Source of the DNA: Halopenitus salinus
GTDB taxonomy: Archaea > Halobacteriota > Halobacteria > Halobacteriales > Haloferacaceae
Assembly (NCBI RefSeq): GCF_042662125.1
Contig: NZ_JBHSXL010000009.1
Span: forward strand, 558,001 to 622,000
Direction of reading: 5' to 3'
Length of the DNA stretch: 64,000 nucleotides
Positions within the stretch are counted from its first letter, which is position 1. The number at the start of each line of letters is the position of its first letter. Below are positions 52,810 through 60,463 of the stretch, piece after piece. A program made the translations under genes and the position numbers. The notes under the pieces were generated by a model, which was not told the origin of the DNA, did not search any database, and saw nothing but the letters and a program-made list of their open reading frames with translations.

Positions 52810-53696
52810 TGATCCGGGTGGGACTCGGCGGGTACGGTTTCCCGGCCGCAAGAACGGGCTTTTCGGCCGCGGAGACCGGCTCGGCCGCGGGCGAAGCGGC
52901 GCGCGTGCCGGCGCTCGTACAGGGAACGGTCGAGGAGGCGTTTCGGCTCGTTCCGCCCCGGATATGGCTCGCGCTGTTCATCGTCGTCCTCGGTCTCGTC
53001 GCGGGGTATCTGGTCCAGATCGTCAACCGCCGGCTCCTCGAGCGGGCCGGCGTGCCCGAGGCGATCGAGGGAACCGCCTTCGAGAGGACCAGCCGCGAGT
53101 TCGGCCTCTCCACGGTCTCGATCATCGCGAAGCTCTCGAACTACTTCATCGTCGGCCTCTCGATCCTGGTCGCGCTCTCGGTCGCCGAGATCCAGTACGC
53201 GGAGCTGTTCTGGATCGACATCGCGACGTTCGTCCCCCGGGTCTTCGTCGCGCTCGTCGTCCTCGTCGTCGGCGTCGTCGTCGGCGACAAACTCGAGTTG
53301 TACGTCGCGGAGCGACTGAAGGGGGTAAAGCTCCCGGAGACCGGGATCATCCCGACGCTCGCGAAGTACAGCGTCGTCTACGTCGCGGTCCTGATCGCGC
53401 TCTCGCAGATCGGCGTCGCGACGCTCGCGTTGATCGTGCTTCTCGCCGCCTACGCGTTCGCGCTCGTCGTCCTCACGGCGATCGCGACGAAGGACCTGCT
53501 CGCGGCGGCCGCCGCGGGCGTCTTCCTGCTTTTGTCACAGCCGTACGGGATCGGCGACGAGGTGAAGGTCGCGGGACGTCGCGGCATCGTCCAGGAGATC
53601 GACCTGTTCGTGACCCACATCGACACCGACGGGGAGGAACACGTTCTCCCCAACCACCTCGTCTTCCGTGAGGGGATCGTCCGGATCCGCGAGTGA
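52809..53696 (+). CDS. MscS-family channel coupled to dacZ
   Basis: A 295-residue membrane protein with a poorly hydrophobic start (1-45) and five helices (about 53-75, 105-125, 135-158, 178-200 and 205-235). It ends in the MscS-type beta domain SQPYGIGDEVKVAGRRGIVQEIDLFVTHIDTDGEEHVLPNHLVFREGIVRI. The alpha/beta C-terminal domain of classical MscS is missing, so it is a short, membrane-rich variant. Its one-base overlap with dacZ implies translational coupling. A role in the c-di-AMP osmotic response is inferred from position only. Confidence 0.88.
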   Translation: MIRVGLGGYGFPAARTGFSAAETGSAAGEAARVPALVQGTVEEAFRLVPPRIWLALFIVVLGLVAGYLVQIVNRRLLERAGVPEAIEGTAFERTSREFGLSTVSIIAKLSNYFIVGLSILVALSVAEIQYAELFWIDIATFVPRVFVALVVLVVGVVVGDKLELYVAERLKGVKLPETGIIPTLAKYSVVYVAVLIALSQIGVATLALIVLLAAYAFALVVLTAIATKDLLAAAAAGVFLLLSQPYGIGDEVKVAGRRGIVQEIDLFVTHIDTDGEEHVLPNHLVFREGIVRIRE

Positions 53697-53794
53697 GCGT
53701 CCGAGTTCGAAAGCGATCAGACCCGCGTCGGCGACGGATCGAGGTTCGGACGGAGTACGACATGGTTATGCCCGTCTGGGGCGAAGGTATGGGA

Positions 53795-54025
53795 ATGACG
53801 CCCTCCACATCCACTGCCGAGCGCCAGCCTCCCGACAAGGCGACGCTCCACTGTCCCGAGTGCGGTCACGAAAGTCGCATCAACGGGGACTGGATCATCC
53901 GCGTACGCGCTGATTCTCTCACCTACGCGTGCCCCAATTGTGACACGGTGATCGATTCCCGCCGGAATCGAGAGGAGTTGGCCGCGGGAAGTTGCGGATC
54001 GCTCGGCTTCGCGGTCGAGAACTGA
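53795..54025 (+). CDS. Small zinc-finger haloarchaeal protein
   Basis: A 76-residue protein with two CxxC pairs: LHCPECGHESRINGDW and YACPNCDTVIDSR, forming one zinc ribbon, then a helical end ELAAGSCGSLGFAVEN. It looks like a haloarchaeal family that I recall as DUF8106. A TTATGC box at 53764-53771 lies 26-30 bases before the chosen ATG. ATGs at 53789, 53768 and 53762 are alternatives; homologue starts would decide. Possible nucleic-acid binding is inferred from the ribbon only. Confidence 0.75.
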   Translation: MTPSTSTAERQPPDKATLHCPECGHESRINGDWIIRVRADSLTYACPNCDTVIDSRRNREELAAGSCGSLGFAVEN

Positions 54026-54099
54026 CTCGCACGTGGTCGTCCCGGTGTTTCGCTCCCGGTGTTCGGTCACTCCGTCTTCGATCCCGTCGCTTCCGCGGT

Positions 54100-54720
54100 T
54101 CACTCCTCCGTTCCGCTGACCCGTTCCGACCCGACTTCACCATCGCCCCCCGACCGCGAGACGACCGTGGCCGGAACGCCCGCGACGGTCGCCCCCGGAG
54201 GCACGTCCTCGACGACGAGCGAGTTCGCGGCGACTTGCGCCCCCTCGCCGATCGTCACTCCCGGCAGGACGATCGCCCCGGCGCCGATCATCGCGCGTCG
54301 CTCGATCACGACGTCGCCGAGGCGGTACTCTCCCTGGAGAAACTCGTGGCAGAGGATCGTCGCGTCGTATCCGACGATCGCGTCGTCCTCGACGGTGATC
54401 CGCTCGGGCCAGAACACGTCGGGCGTGGACTCGAGGCCCCACGAGACGCCGCGGCCGACCGTCACCCCGATCCGGCGGAACAGCCAGTTCTTCAGCCGGA
54501 GGCTCGGCGAGATCCGACACAGCAGGACGACGAGGTAGTTTCGGACGACCGCGAGCGGCGAGCGCCGCCTCGGCCAGTTCCAAAGCGAGTTTCGCGGCCC
54601 GTCGACCGGGACGCGCTCGAGCCGGTCGTGGCGGCGTCCCGACGCGGACCCCTCCCCCTCCGGCTCGTCGGTTTCGCTGTCGTCGTCCGTCACGTCCGCC
54701 GATCGGCGGCCGGTGAACAT
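54100..54720 (-). CDS. Left-handed beta-helix (hexapeptide) acyltransferase
   Basis: A 206-residue transferase. The hexapeptide-repeat region runs from about 88 to 185 (VGRGVSWG, ITVEDDAIVGYDATILCHEF, AMIGAGAIVLPGVTIGEGAQVAANSLVVEDVPPGATVAGVPATVV), preceded by an amphipathic/hydrophobic helix (LAVVRNYLVVLLCRISPSLRL). It resembles maltose/galactoside O-acetyltransferase-type enzymes used in glycan or lipid decoration. The first ATG is used; a GTG at 54693 is the alternative. The N-terminus is acidic and disordered. It is divergent from the next membrane protein. Confidence 0.88.
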   Translation of the reverse strand: MFTGRRSADVTDDDSETDEPEGEGSASGRRHDRLERVPVDGPRNSLWNWPRRRSPLAVVRNYLVVLLCRISPSLRLKNWLFRRIGVTVGRGVSWGLESTPDVFWPERITVEDDAIVGYDATILCHEFLQGEYRLGDVVIERRAMIGAGAIVLPGVTIGEGAQVAANSLVVEDVPPGATVAGVPATVVSRSGGDGEVGSERVSGTEE

Positions 54721-54835
54721 AAAGACTCCCGCTCGACGATTCCCGATCGAGGCGTGGCGCCGCCCACGCTCCTCCTCGTCGGAGGGTCGACCGTCCCGCC
54801 AGAAGTTCTATGTCGGTCGTCCGTCTCCATCCGAT

Positions 54836-55846
54836 ATGGCCCTCCACGCCGTAGACGACGTCGACGACGCCTTCGAGGCGACGCGCGCGTTGCTGTTCCC
54901 GATACGGATCCGCCGCTGGCTCAAGCTCGCCCTCGTGGCGTTCTTCATCGGGAGCGGGATGAACGTCCCGACCGCACAGTTCAACAGCCCCGGTACAACC
55001 GGGGGAAACGGCGGAACCGGCGGAACCGGCGGCGGAATGCCGAGCGAGCTCCCGCCGGCGCTCTCGGAGAACGTCCTCGCGATACTCGCAATCGCCGCCA
55101 TCGTCCTCGTCGGGATCTGGGTGACGTTCGCGATCGTCGGCGCGATCATGGAGTTCGTGTTCGTCGAGTCGCTGCGCCGGGAGCGCGTCTCCATCAGGGA
55201 GTACTGGAGCGACCGATGGACGCAGGGGCTTCGACTCTTCGGGTTCCGGATCCTCATCGGACTTCCCGTGATCGCCGTGGCGGTGGGCTGGCTCGCGCTC
55301 CTCGTTGCGCCGTTCGCGCTCGGCGTGATCGACCCGGTCCTCTCGGTCGCTGGGCTCCTCGTCGGTATGGCCCTCCTGTTCGTGTTCGCGTTGCTCCTCG
55401 GGTTAGTGAACGGCTTTACGACCTCGTTCGTGGTTCCGATCATGATCCAACGGGACGTCGGCGTCCTTTCCGGGTGGCGGACGCTTTGGGGATCGATCCG
55501 CTCCGACTGGAAGGAGTACGTGGTCTATGCCGTCCTCGCCGTGGTGTTGAACGTGGTGGCCGGCCTCGTCGCCGCCCTCGCCGTCGGCGTGGTCGGAATG
55601 GTCCTCCTCGTTCCGCTCGTCGTCCTCGCCGCCGTCGTCCACCTCACGGTCTCCATCGGCTCGACGATCGGGGTCGCGATCCTGGCGGTGCCGGCCGCCC
55701 TCTACGCGCTGGTCATGATCGTCGTCTGGGCGACGGCCCAGGTCCCCGTGCTCGCGTACATGCGGTACTACGCGCTGCTCGTGCTCGGCGACGTCGACGA
55801 ATCACTGGACCTCATTCCCGATCGACGGGACGCGATTCGGTCGTGA
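54836..55846 (+). CDS. Multi-helix haloarchaeal membrane protein (DUF7544-like)
   Basis: A 336-residue integral membrane protein. After MALHAVDDVDDAFEATRALLFPIRIRRWLKLALVAFFIG comes a Gly/Thr-rich outer loop and then six further helices in pairs, including WTQGLRLFGFRILIGLPVIAVAVGWLALLV and a long C-terminal pair. The DxxAF/LLFP start is what I recall of DUF7544. Function unknown. The ATG at 54836 excludes an Arg-rich 41-residue extension. Confidence 0.78.
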   Translation: MALHAVDDVDDAFEATRALLFPIRIRRWLKLALVAFFIGSGMNVPTAQFNSPGTTGGNGGTGGTGGGMPSELPPALSENVLAILAIAAIVLVGIWVTFAIVGAIMEFVFVESLRRERVSIREYWSDRWTQGLRLFGFRILIGLPVIAVAVGWLALLVAPFALGVIDPVLSVAGLLVGMALLFVFALLLGLVNGFTTSFVVPIMIQRDVGVLSGWRTLWGSIRSDWKEYVVYAVLAVVLNVVAGLVAALAVGVVGMVLLVPLVVLAAVVHLTVSIGSTIGVAILAVPAALYALVMIVVWATAQVPVLAYMRYYALLVLGDVDESLDLIPDRRDAIRS

Positions 55847-55909
55847 ACGATCGGGGAAACGACCACGCCGCTCCGTCAGTGCGGCGTTTTCCCGCCACCG
55901 TCGCCGCGA

Positions 55910-56167
55910 CTATTCCGCGCCCTCGGAGTCTATCGCCGCCTCGAGTTCGTCGATCCGGCCGCGCAGCCGCTCGTTCTCCTGCGCGAGCCGTGTGAGCGTC
56001 TCGTCGATGCGGGCGAGTTCGTCCGTGATCTCGATGAAGGCGAAGCCGGCGCCGAGTCCGACGAGGAGCCCGATCACGCCCGCCGCGAGGAACCCGGCGA
56101 CGAGCGCGACGAGGAGGACCACGGCGTCGATAACGTCCTGTGCGTCGATGAGGAGGGCGATCGGCAT
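55910..56167 (-). CDS. Small membrane/coiled-coil protein
   Basis: An 85-residue protein: two close hydrophobic helices (about 12-30 and 32-50, the second Gly-rich), then a coiled coil EITDELARIDETLTRLAQENERLRGRIDELEAAI. It could form a membrane-tethered oligomer. No family recognised. It lies between two convergent/divergent membrane protein genes. Confidence 0.7.
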   Translation of the reverse strand: MPIALLIDAQDVIDAVVLLVALVAGFLAAGVIGLLVGLGAGFAFIEITDELARIDETLTRLAQENERLRGRIDELEAAIDSEGAE

Positions 56168-56258
56168 ATCGGAGCGTGTTCACCCCGGAAGAAAACGGTT
56201 TCCACGCTCGGGGATCACCTCGCGGAACGTTTTGTACCTGGAGGTCGAACCCCCCGGT

Positions 56259-57191
56259 ATGGCTCTTCGTGAACGTGCCGCCGCGAGTCCCGGGTCGACG
56301 CATCCGGTCGCCGCGGAGTTCGGGATCGTGGCCGTCATGCTGACGGGATTGTTCGTCCTCCAGCGAACGGTCGCGGAGGTCATGGCGGTTCTCCTCGCGC
56401 CGCCGCCGGCGGGGGACGGAATCCTCGTGAGCGGCCTCCTTCGCGGGCTGCTTCTCGTCTCCAGCGTCGTCGTCTTCGGGTACGTCTACGTTTCAGCTCG
56501 CGGGATCGCAGTCCGGCGATCGGTGCCGACGCGATCGGACCTCCCGACGGTCGCGTTCGCCGCGGCCGTCCCCCTCGGGCTCGCCGGCGTGACGAAGTTG
56601 GCCGGAAGCCTGACGGGAGTCCCGTACAACGGCCTGGTGATGGCGTCGTACGCCGCGGACGCCTCGCCGCTCCCGATCGCACTCGTGGCCGCCGTCGGGA
56701 TCCTTACGAGCGTCCCGATCCTCGTCGTCGTCTCCCAGATGCTCCTCCAGGGGAGCTTCGAACGAGTCATGGCCACCGACGAGGCGATCGTGGCGACCAC
56801 CGTCGTCGCGAGCGTCGTGTTCACCAGTTCGACGGGGAGCGTGACCGCCATTCCGGAGCCCGAACGCGTCGTCGTGATCGGCTGTTTCGCGCTCCTCGGC
56901 GCGCTCGCCGTGTACGGAACCGACCGGTTCGCGGGACGGGACCGGCGTCGGTTCCTCGCGTTCGTGCCGCTCGCCGCGTTCTCGCTTCTCGCCGTGCTCT
57001 CCGCGATCGCCGCGATCGGGTCGATCACCGAGGGACTGTACGCGATCGCCCACCTCGCGACCTTCGGCGTCGCCGCCTACGCTTACGACCGGACCGACTC
57101 GCCGATCGCGCCGGCGATCGCCTACGTCAGCCTCCTCGTCGCCAACGTGGCCATCGTCTACCTCCTCGAGGCCGGAATGCGGAGTTGGTGA
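56259..57191 (+). CDS. Degenerate CPBP-like membrane protein
   Basis: A 310-residue polytopic membrane protein with about eight helices. The C-terminal half is laid out like CPBP (CAAX-protease/bacteriocin-processing) family proteins: a helix pair with QGSFERVMATDEAIVATTVVASVVF where the EExxxR motif would be, and GLYAIAHLATFGVAAYAYDRTDSPIAPAIAYVSLLVANVAIVYL as the last two helices. The EE and the final catalytic histidine/asparagine are absent, so it is probably not a protease. The ATG is chosen at the first haloarchaeal-like MALRER. Confidence 0.7.
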   Translation: MALRERAAASPGSTHPVAAEFGIVAVMLTGLFVLQRTVAEVMAVLLAPPPAGDGILVSGLLRGLLLVSSVVVFGYVYVSARGIAVRRSVPTRSDLPTVAFAAAVPLGLAGVTKLAGSLTGVPYNGLVMASYAADASPLPIALVAAVGILTSVPILVVVSQMLLQGSFERVMATDEAIVATTVVASVVFTSSTGSVTAIPEPERVVVIGCFALLGALAVYGTDRFAGRDRRRFLAFVPLAAFSLLAVLSAIAAIGSITEGLYAIAHLATFGVAAYAYDRTDSPIAPAIAYVSLLVANVAIVYLLEAGMRSW

Positions 57192-57583
57192 GGGCGCGGT
57201 CGACGGCGGTCGGCGTCGTCGATCCGGAACGTCGTAGAACACGTCGTACGGTGTCGTTTTCGCAACTTTGCGGATGAATCGGTCGTTGGAACGGCCGTGT
57301 GAACCGACGAGTCGGTCGCCAGCAGCCTCCCGACCGCCCACTGCTGTTGGGTCCCCCGGAGGAACTCCTCCAGCTCGGGCTCGACGAGTGCTGTGACACG
57401 ATCGCCGTACTGCCAGCGCGCCGCGTTCAGTCGTTCCTCGGTCTCGTCACCGAGGTCGTCCGGGTCCCGGAGGACCGAGTCACTGGTGATCTGCGGGTGA
57501 TAGACGCAGACGACGCCGAGTGAGGTGTCCGAGGCTGACGTTCCGGCACCGTGAATGCCGTATTCGTCCCGCGTACTCGCCAT
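57158..57583 (-). CDS. Uncertain haloarchaeal small protein with unusual C-terminus
   Basis: A 141-residue frame filling the 446-bp gap between the CPBP-like and MATE genes. Residues 20-82 look like a real acidic protein: LGVVCVYHPQITSDSVLRDPDDL followed by the helix DETEERLNAARWQYGDRVTALVEPELEEFLRG. From about 85 it becomes Ser/Thr/Arg-rich (TTCSTTFRIDD...RRRPRPHQLRIPASRR) and runs 34 bases antisense into the neighbouring gene. This suggests a lost stop or frameshift. The plus strand of the gap shows nothing. No function. Confidence 0.45.
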   Translation of the reverse strand: MASTRDEYGIHGAGTSASDTSLGVVCVYHPQITSDSVLRDPDDLGDETEERLNAARWQYGDRVTALVEPELEEFLRGTQQQWAVGRLLATDSSVHTAVPTTDSSAKLRKRHRTTCSTTFRIDDADRRRPRPHQLRIPASRR

Positions 57584-57637
57584 GATATCTCGATCGGCAC
57601 CTGCCCCGATGTCCTGATCGGCACCTGCAGTGGCGTC

Positions 57638-59107
57638 TCAATCGCCGCCCGTCGTGGTCTCGACGGCGGGGTCCTCGAGGTCGACCCTGGTCTCCGTGAG
57701 GTCGCTTTCGCGCCACGTTCCGCGCCGATACCACGCGTAGGCGATGGCCGCGCCGACGACGTTCGAGACGGCGAAAGCGACCCAGATGCCGGACTCGCCG
57801 AGCGGCCCGGCGGCGAACCATGCGATCGGGAAGCGAACGATGCCGAGCATCAACACGGAGATGGCGGCCGCGGTCAGCGTCTTACCGGCCCCCCGGAAGC
57901 TTCCGGTGTAGGCCCGCATGACGCCGATGAACCCGAAGGTCAACGCGACGTATCGGAGGAACCTGGTCGCGATGTCGACGACCTCCGGATCCGTCGTGAA
58001 CAGGTCCGCGATGGGCGCCGCCGTGAACCACACGAGGATCCCCGCCAGGGAGAGCACGCCGAAGAGGACGGTCGCGGCAAGCCCCGCCGCCCGCGCGGCG
58101 CGGTCTGGCTCGTTCGCGCCCATGTTCTGTCCGGTCATCGTCTCGACGCCGCGCGCGACTGCGATGGCCGGCAGGAAGATCACGGAGAACACCCGGGTGC
58201 CGATCCCGTAGGCCGCGACGACCGTGTCGGGAAACAGCGCCACGATGACCAACAGCAGGTTCATCGACAGTGCCCGGCCCGTGCCCTCGATGGAGGCGGG
58301 CAGGCCGATCCGGACGAGCCGCCGAAGGTACGAGCGGTCCGGCGTCATGTCCCGGAGGCAGATCTGCACGCCGCGGTTCCCCCTGAACATGATCGCCAGA
58401 CCGACGACGAGCGCGAGCGCGCGCGAGAAGACGGTCGCGATGGCGGCACCCTCGATCCCGAGTTCCGGGAAGGCGACCGTCCCGACGATCGGCGCGTTCT
58501 CGACGACCGTCCACCCGAAGATGAGGAACGGATCGAGGACGATGTTGAGCACGACCGACCCGAACATGACGAGCATCGGCGTGATCGTATCGCCGTACCC
58601 CCGCATGAGCGCGATGAAGACGAAGAAGCCGAACATGAAGACGAGTCCGAGCGAGATGACCTCCATGTAGCTGGCGGCCATCGGCAGGACGTCCGTTGAG
58701 GCCCCGAGGAGCCCGAGGAACGGCTCGACGACGAAGTACCCCGAAACGCCGAGCAGGATCGACGCCAGGATCGCGAACGTCACCGTCTGGGAGGCCGCGT
58801 ACTCCGCCTCCCGCTCCCGTTTTGCGCCCGTGTACTGGGCGACGAGGACGCTGCCCGCCACGGAGATGCCCATGCCCAACGAGATGAGCAGAAAGACCAT
58901 CGGGAACGCGAAGCTGATCGCCGCCAGCGCGTCCGTCCCGTACTGGCCGAGCCAGAAGGTGTCGGCGAGGTTGTAGGCCGTCTGAAAGAGGTTCGTGACC
59001 ACGATGGGCATCGACAGGAAGAACAGCGGCTTGCCGATGCTCCCGGAGGTGAGATCGAACTCCTCGGGACCCTTGAAGGCCGAGCGAACGCGACTGCGAA
59101 GCCCCAT
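57638..59107 (-). CDS. MATE-family multidrug/cation exporter
   Basis: A 489-residue exporter with twelve helices in two halves. SGSIGKPLFFLSMPIVVTNLFQTAYNLADTFWLGQYG is the typical N-terminus, and GIEGAAIATVFSRALALVVGLAIMF and NMGANEPDRAARAAGLAAT are conserved loops. It uses a Na+ or H+ gradient to expel organic cations. Its ATG shares the A with the TGA of a 62-codon leader frame, and a palindrome lies further upstream, so regulated expression is likely. Confidence 0.95.
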   Translation of the reverse strand: MGLRSRVRSAFKGPEEFDLTSGSIGKPLFFLSMPIVVTNLFQTAYNLADTFWLGQYGTDALAAISFAFPMVFLLISLGMGISVAGSVLVAQYTGAKREREAEYAASQTVTFAILASILLGVSGYFVVEPFLGLLGASTDVLPMAASYMEVISLGLVFMFGFFVFIALMRGYGDTITPMLVMFGSVVLNIVLDPFLIFGWTVVENAPIVGTVAFPELGIEGAAIATVFSRALALVVGLAIMFRGNRGVQICLRDMTPDRSYLRRLVRIGLPASIEGTGRALSMNLLLVIVALFPDTVVAAYGIGTRVFSVIFLPAIAVARGVETMTGQNMGANEPDRAARAAGLAATVLFGVLSLAGILVWFTAAPIADLFTTDPEVVDIATRFLRYVALTFGFIGVMRAYTGSFRGAGKTLTAAAISVLMLGIVRFPIAWFAAGPLGESGIWVAFAVSNVVGAAIAYAWYRRGTWRESDLTETRVDLEDPAVETTTGGD

Positions 59108-59295
59108 CAGCGGCCGCCCTCCGCCCGCCCGCTCATGGGGGATCGCCTTCGGGCGTCATTGTGTCCTGTCTGATCGCGTCGCTCCGTCGAGGCTTCGTCG
59201 GAGCAGTCCACGCCGGCGTGTGGATACGCGTCGTCACGTCGCAACTGGGTGCGTCGGGGCGTCCCCGAACGCGTCGTCGATGAGTCGTCGTCCAT
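59107..59295 (-). CDS. 62-residue leader ORF coupled to the MATE gene
   Basis: MDDDSSTTRSGTPRRTQLRRD... is a charged, low-complexity peptide with no known family. Arguments for translation: its ATG lies where a leaderless mRNA from the upstream promoter would begin, and its TGA overlaps the MATE ATG (TGATG). Arguments against: composition like translated noncoding DNA. It may serve only to couple translation, or MATE may have a 188-base leader instead. Confidence 0.45.
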   Translation of the reverse strand: MDDDSSTTRSGTPRRTQLRRDDAYPHAGVDCSDEASTERRDQTGHNDARRRSPMSGRAEGGR

Positions 59296-59316
59296 GTCGG
59301 TCGATACGGTACTTAC

Positions 59317-59330
59317 TGACTAGTTAGTCA
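59317..59330. promoter_or_regulatory. Candidate repressor operator upstream of the MATE gene
   Basis: TGACTAGTTAGTCA is a perfect inverted repeat (6-bp arms, 2-bp centre) in an AT-rich tract. It sits 21 bases upstream of the leader ORF start, overlapping the expected TATA position on the minus strand. TetR-type exporter repressors bind sites of this kind; no such regulator gene is adjacent. Confidence 0.55.
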
Positions 59331-59373
59331 AATAGCTTGTGAACCGGGGGGTCACCGAAAGTGTCGACGTTCC

Positions 59374-59805
59374 TCACTCGGCGTCGAGGGCCTCGCGAAG
59401 GGGTTTCGACTGCTCGACGATCTGCATCATGACGACGGTGTCGTTCTCGATCGTCGCGACCTCCCAGGCGCCGTTCGGACCGGGTCGCGGATCGCCCTCC
59501 TCGAACTCGATCCCGCGGGCCGCGAGTTCGGCCATGCGCTCGCGCACGTCGTCGACCTCGAAGGCGACGTGAAACAGCCCCTCGCCGTTGTCCCGGATGA
59601 ACTCGTGGGTCCACCCCTCCTCGGAGAGCGGCGAGATGAGTTCGATCAGGCTCTCGCCGGCGAAGTACATCGCGATCTCCAGATTGAAGTTCTCCGTCAT
59701 GGTTCGTGAGTGGGCGAGTTCGAGACCGAAGACGGACTCCATCTGCGTGCGTGCGGCCTCCATGTCCCGGAGCGCGAAGGCGATGTGGTGGACGTTGTCG
59801 AACAC
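59374..59805 (-). CDS. mce: Methylmalonyl-CoA epimerase
   Basis: A 143-residue VOC-fold metalloenzyme that interconverts (R)- and (S)-methylmalonyl-CoA in propionate/odd-chain metabolism. VHHIAFALRDMEAARTQ carries the first metal histidine, NLEIAMYFAGESLIELISP the middle Glu region, and GLFHVAFEVDDVRERM the second histidine. The GTG at 59805 is favoured because family members start at this strand (xFDNVHHIA); an ATG at 59901 would add 32 unrelated residues. The mutase is not in the window. Confidence 0.93.
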   Translation of the reverse strand: MFDNVHHIAFALRDMEAARTQMESVFGLELAHSRTMTENFNLEIAMYFAGESLIELISPLSEEGWTHEFIRDNGEGLFHVAFEVDDVRERMAELAARGIEFEEGDPRPGPNGAWEVATIENDTVVMMQIVEQSKPLREALDAE

Positions 59806-59913
59806 GGTACTCGGTGTATACCCGCTGCGGTCCGATAGGTGTGCCGGCGATCGAGGCGTTCGAGGGTCCCCGGTGACGCAACGCTCTTTTGAGTCCTCCA
59901 CCTACCGAGCTCC

Positions 59914-60381
59914 ATGAGCGACTGGACCGATTCGATCGTCGGGGACCGAATGGCCGTCGATCGGGAGTTCAACGACCGCGTGCTCGACTCGCAGTTCTCG
60001 AGCCAGGAGTGGGGACTGATCATGACGGCGACCGAGTTCGAGATCGAACACCCCGAGGATCCCGACCGAGCCCGGATCGTCGCCGACACCTCGAAGCTTC
60101 CCCAGATGATGCCGGAGATCGAGAACATCCGCGAACGGATGCCCGCGGCCGGCGGGGGAGCGGGCGATAGCTCCGGCGGCGGTCTCGCTGGGGGCTCCGG
60201 AGGCTCGGGCGGCCTGTTCGACTCGATCCGAAACGCCCTCGGTCTCGGCGGCTCCGACGGAGTCGACGACGACCAGCTCGAGGCCGCAGAGCGGTTGGTC
60301 CAGGAGTACGCCGACGCGCTCCAGGAGCGTCTCGAGTCGAAGGGGTCCTTCGAACAGGTCCGGATCGCCTACCAGGAGTGA
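59914..60381 (+). CDS. Haloarchaeal DUF5799-like protein
   Basis: A 155-residue soluble protein of unknown function, recalled as DUF5799. MSDWTDSIVGDRMAVDREFNDRVLDSQFSSQEWGLIMTATEFEIEHPEDPDRARIVADTSKLPQMMPEIE is the conserved part. A Gly/Ser-rich linker (about 78-100) and a C-terminal helix follow. A CTCTTTT element about 27 bases upstream fits leaderless transcription. Its stop codon lies inside the first unit of a 33-bp tandem repeat. Confidence 0.82.
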   Translation: MSDWTDSIVGDRMAVDREFNDRVLDSQFSSQEWGLIMTATEFEIEHPEDPDRARIVADTSKLPQMMPEIENIRERMPAAGGGAGDSSGGGLAGGSGGSGGLFDSIRNALGLGGSDGVDDDQLEAAERLVQEYADALQERLESKGSFEQVRIAYQE

Positions 60382-60451
60382 CCGGCTTTGACGGTCGCTC
60401 CTCGCCAAGAGTGACCGGCTTTGACGGTCGCTCCTCGCCAAGAGTGACCGG
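60376..60451 (+). repeat. 33-bp tandem repeat with stem-loops, 2.3 copies
   Basis: Two identical 33-base units (60376-60408, 60409-60441) and a ten-base partial third. Each full unit contains GACCG, a seven-base loop and CGGTC, a five-base-pair stem-loop. The first unit includes the DUF5799 stop; the array ends 12 bases before the next ATG. It might be a duplicated 3'-end signal or a control element for the next gene. Confidence 0.9.
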
Positions 60452-60463
60452 AGTGTTCGGACG

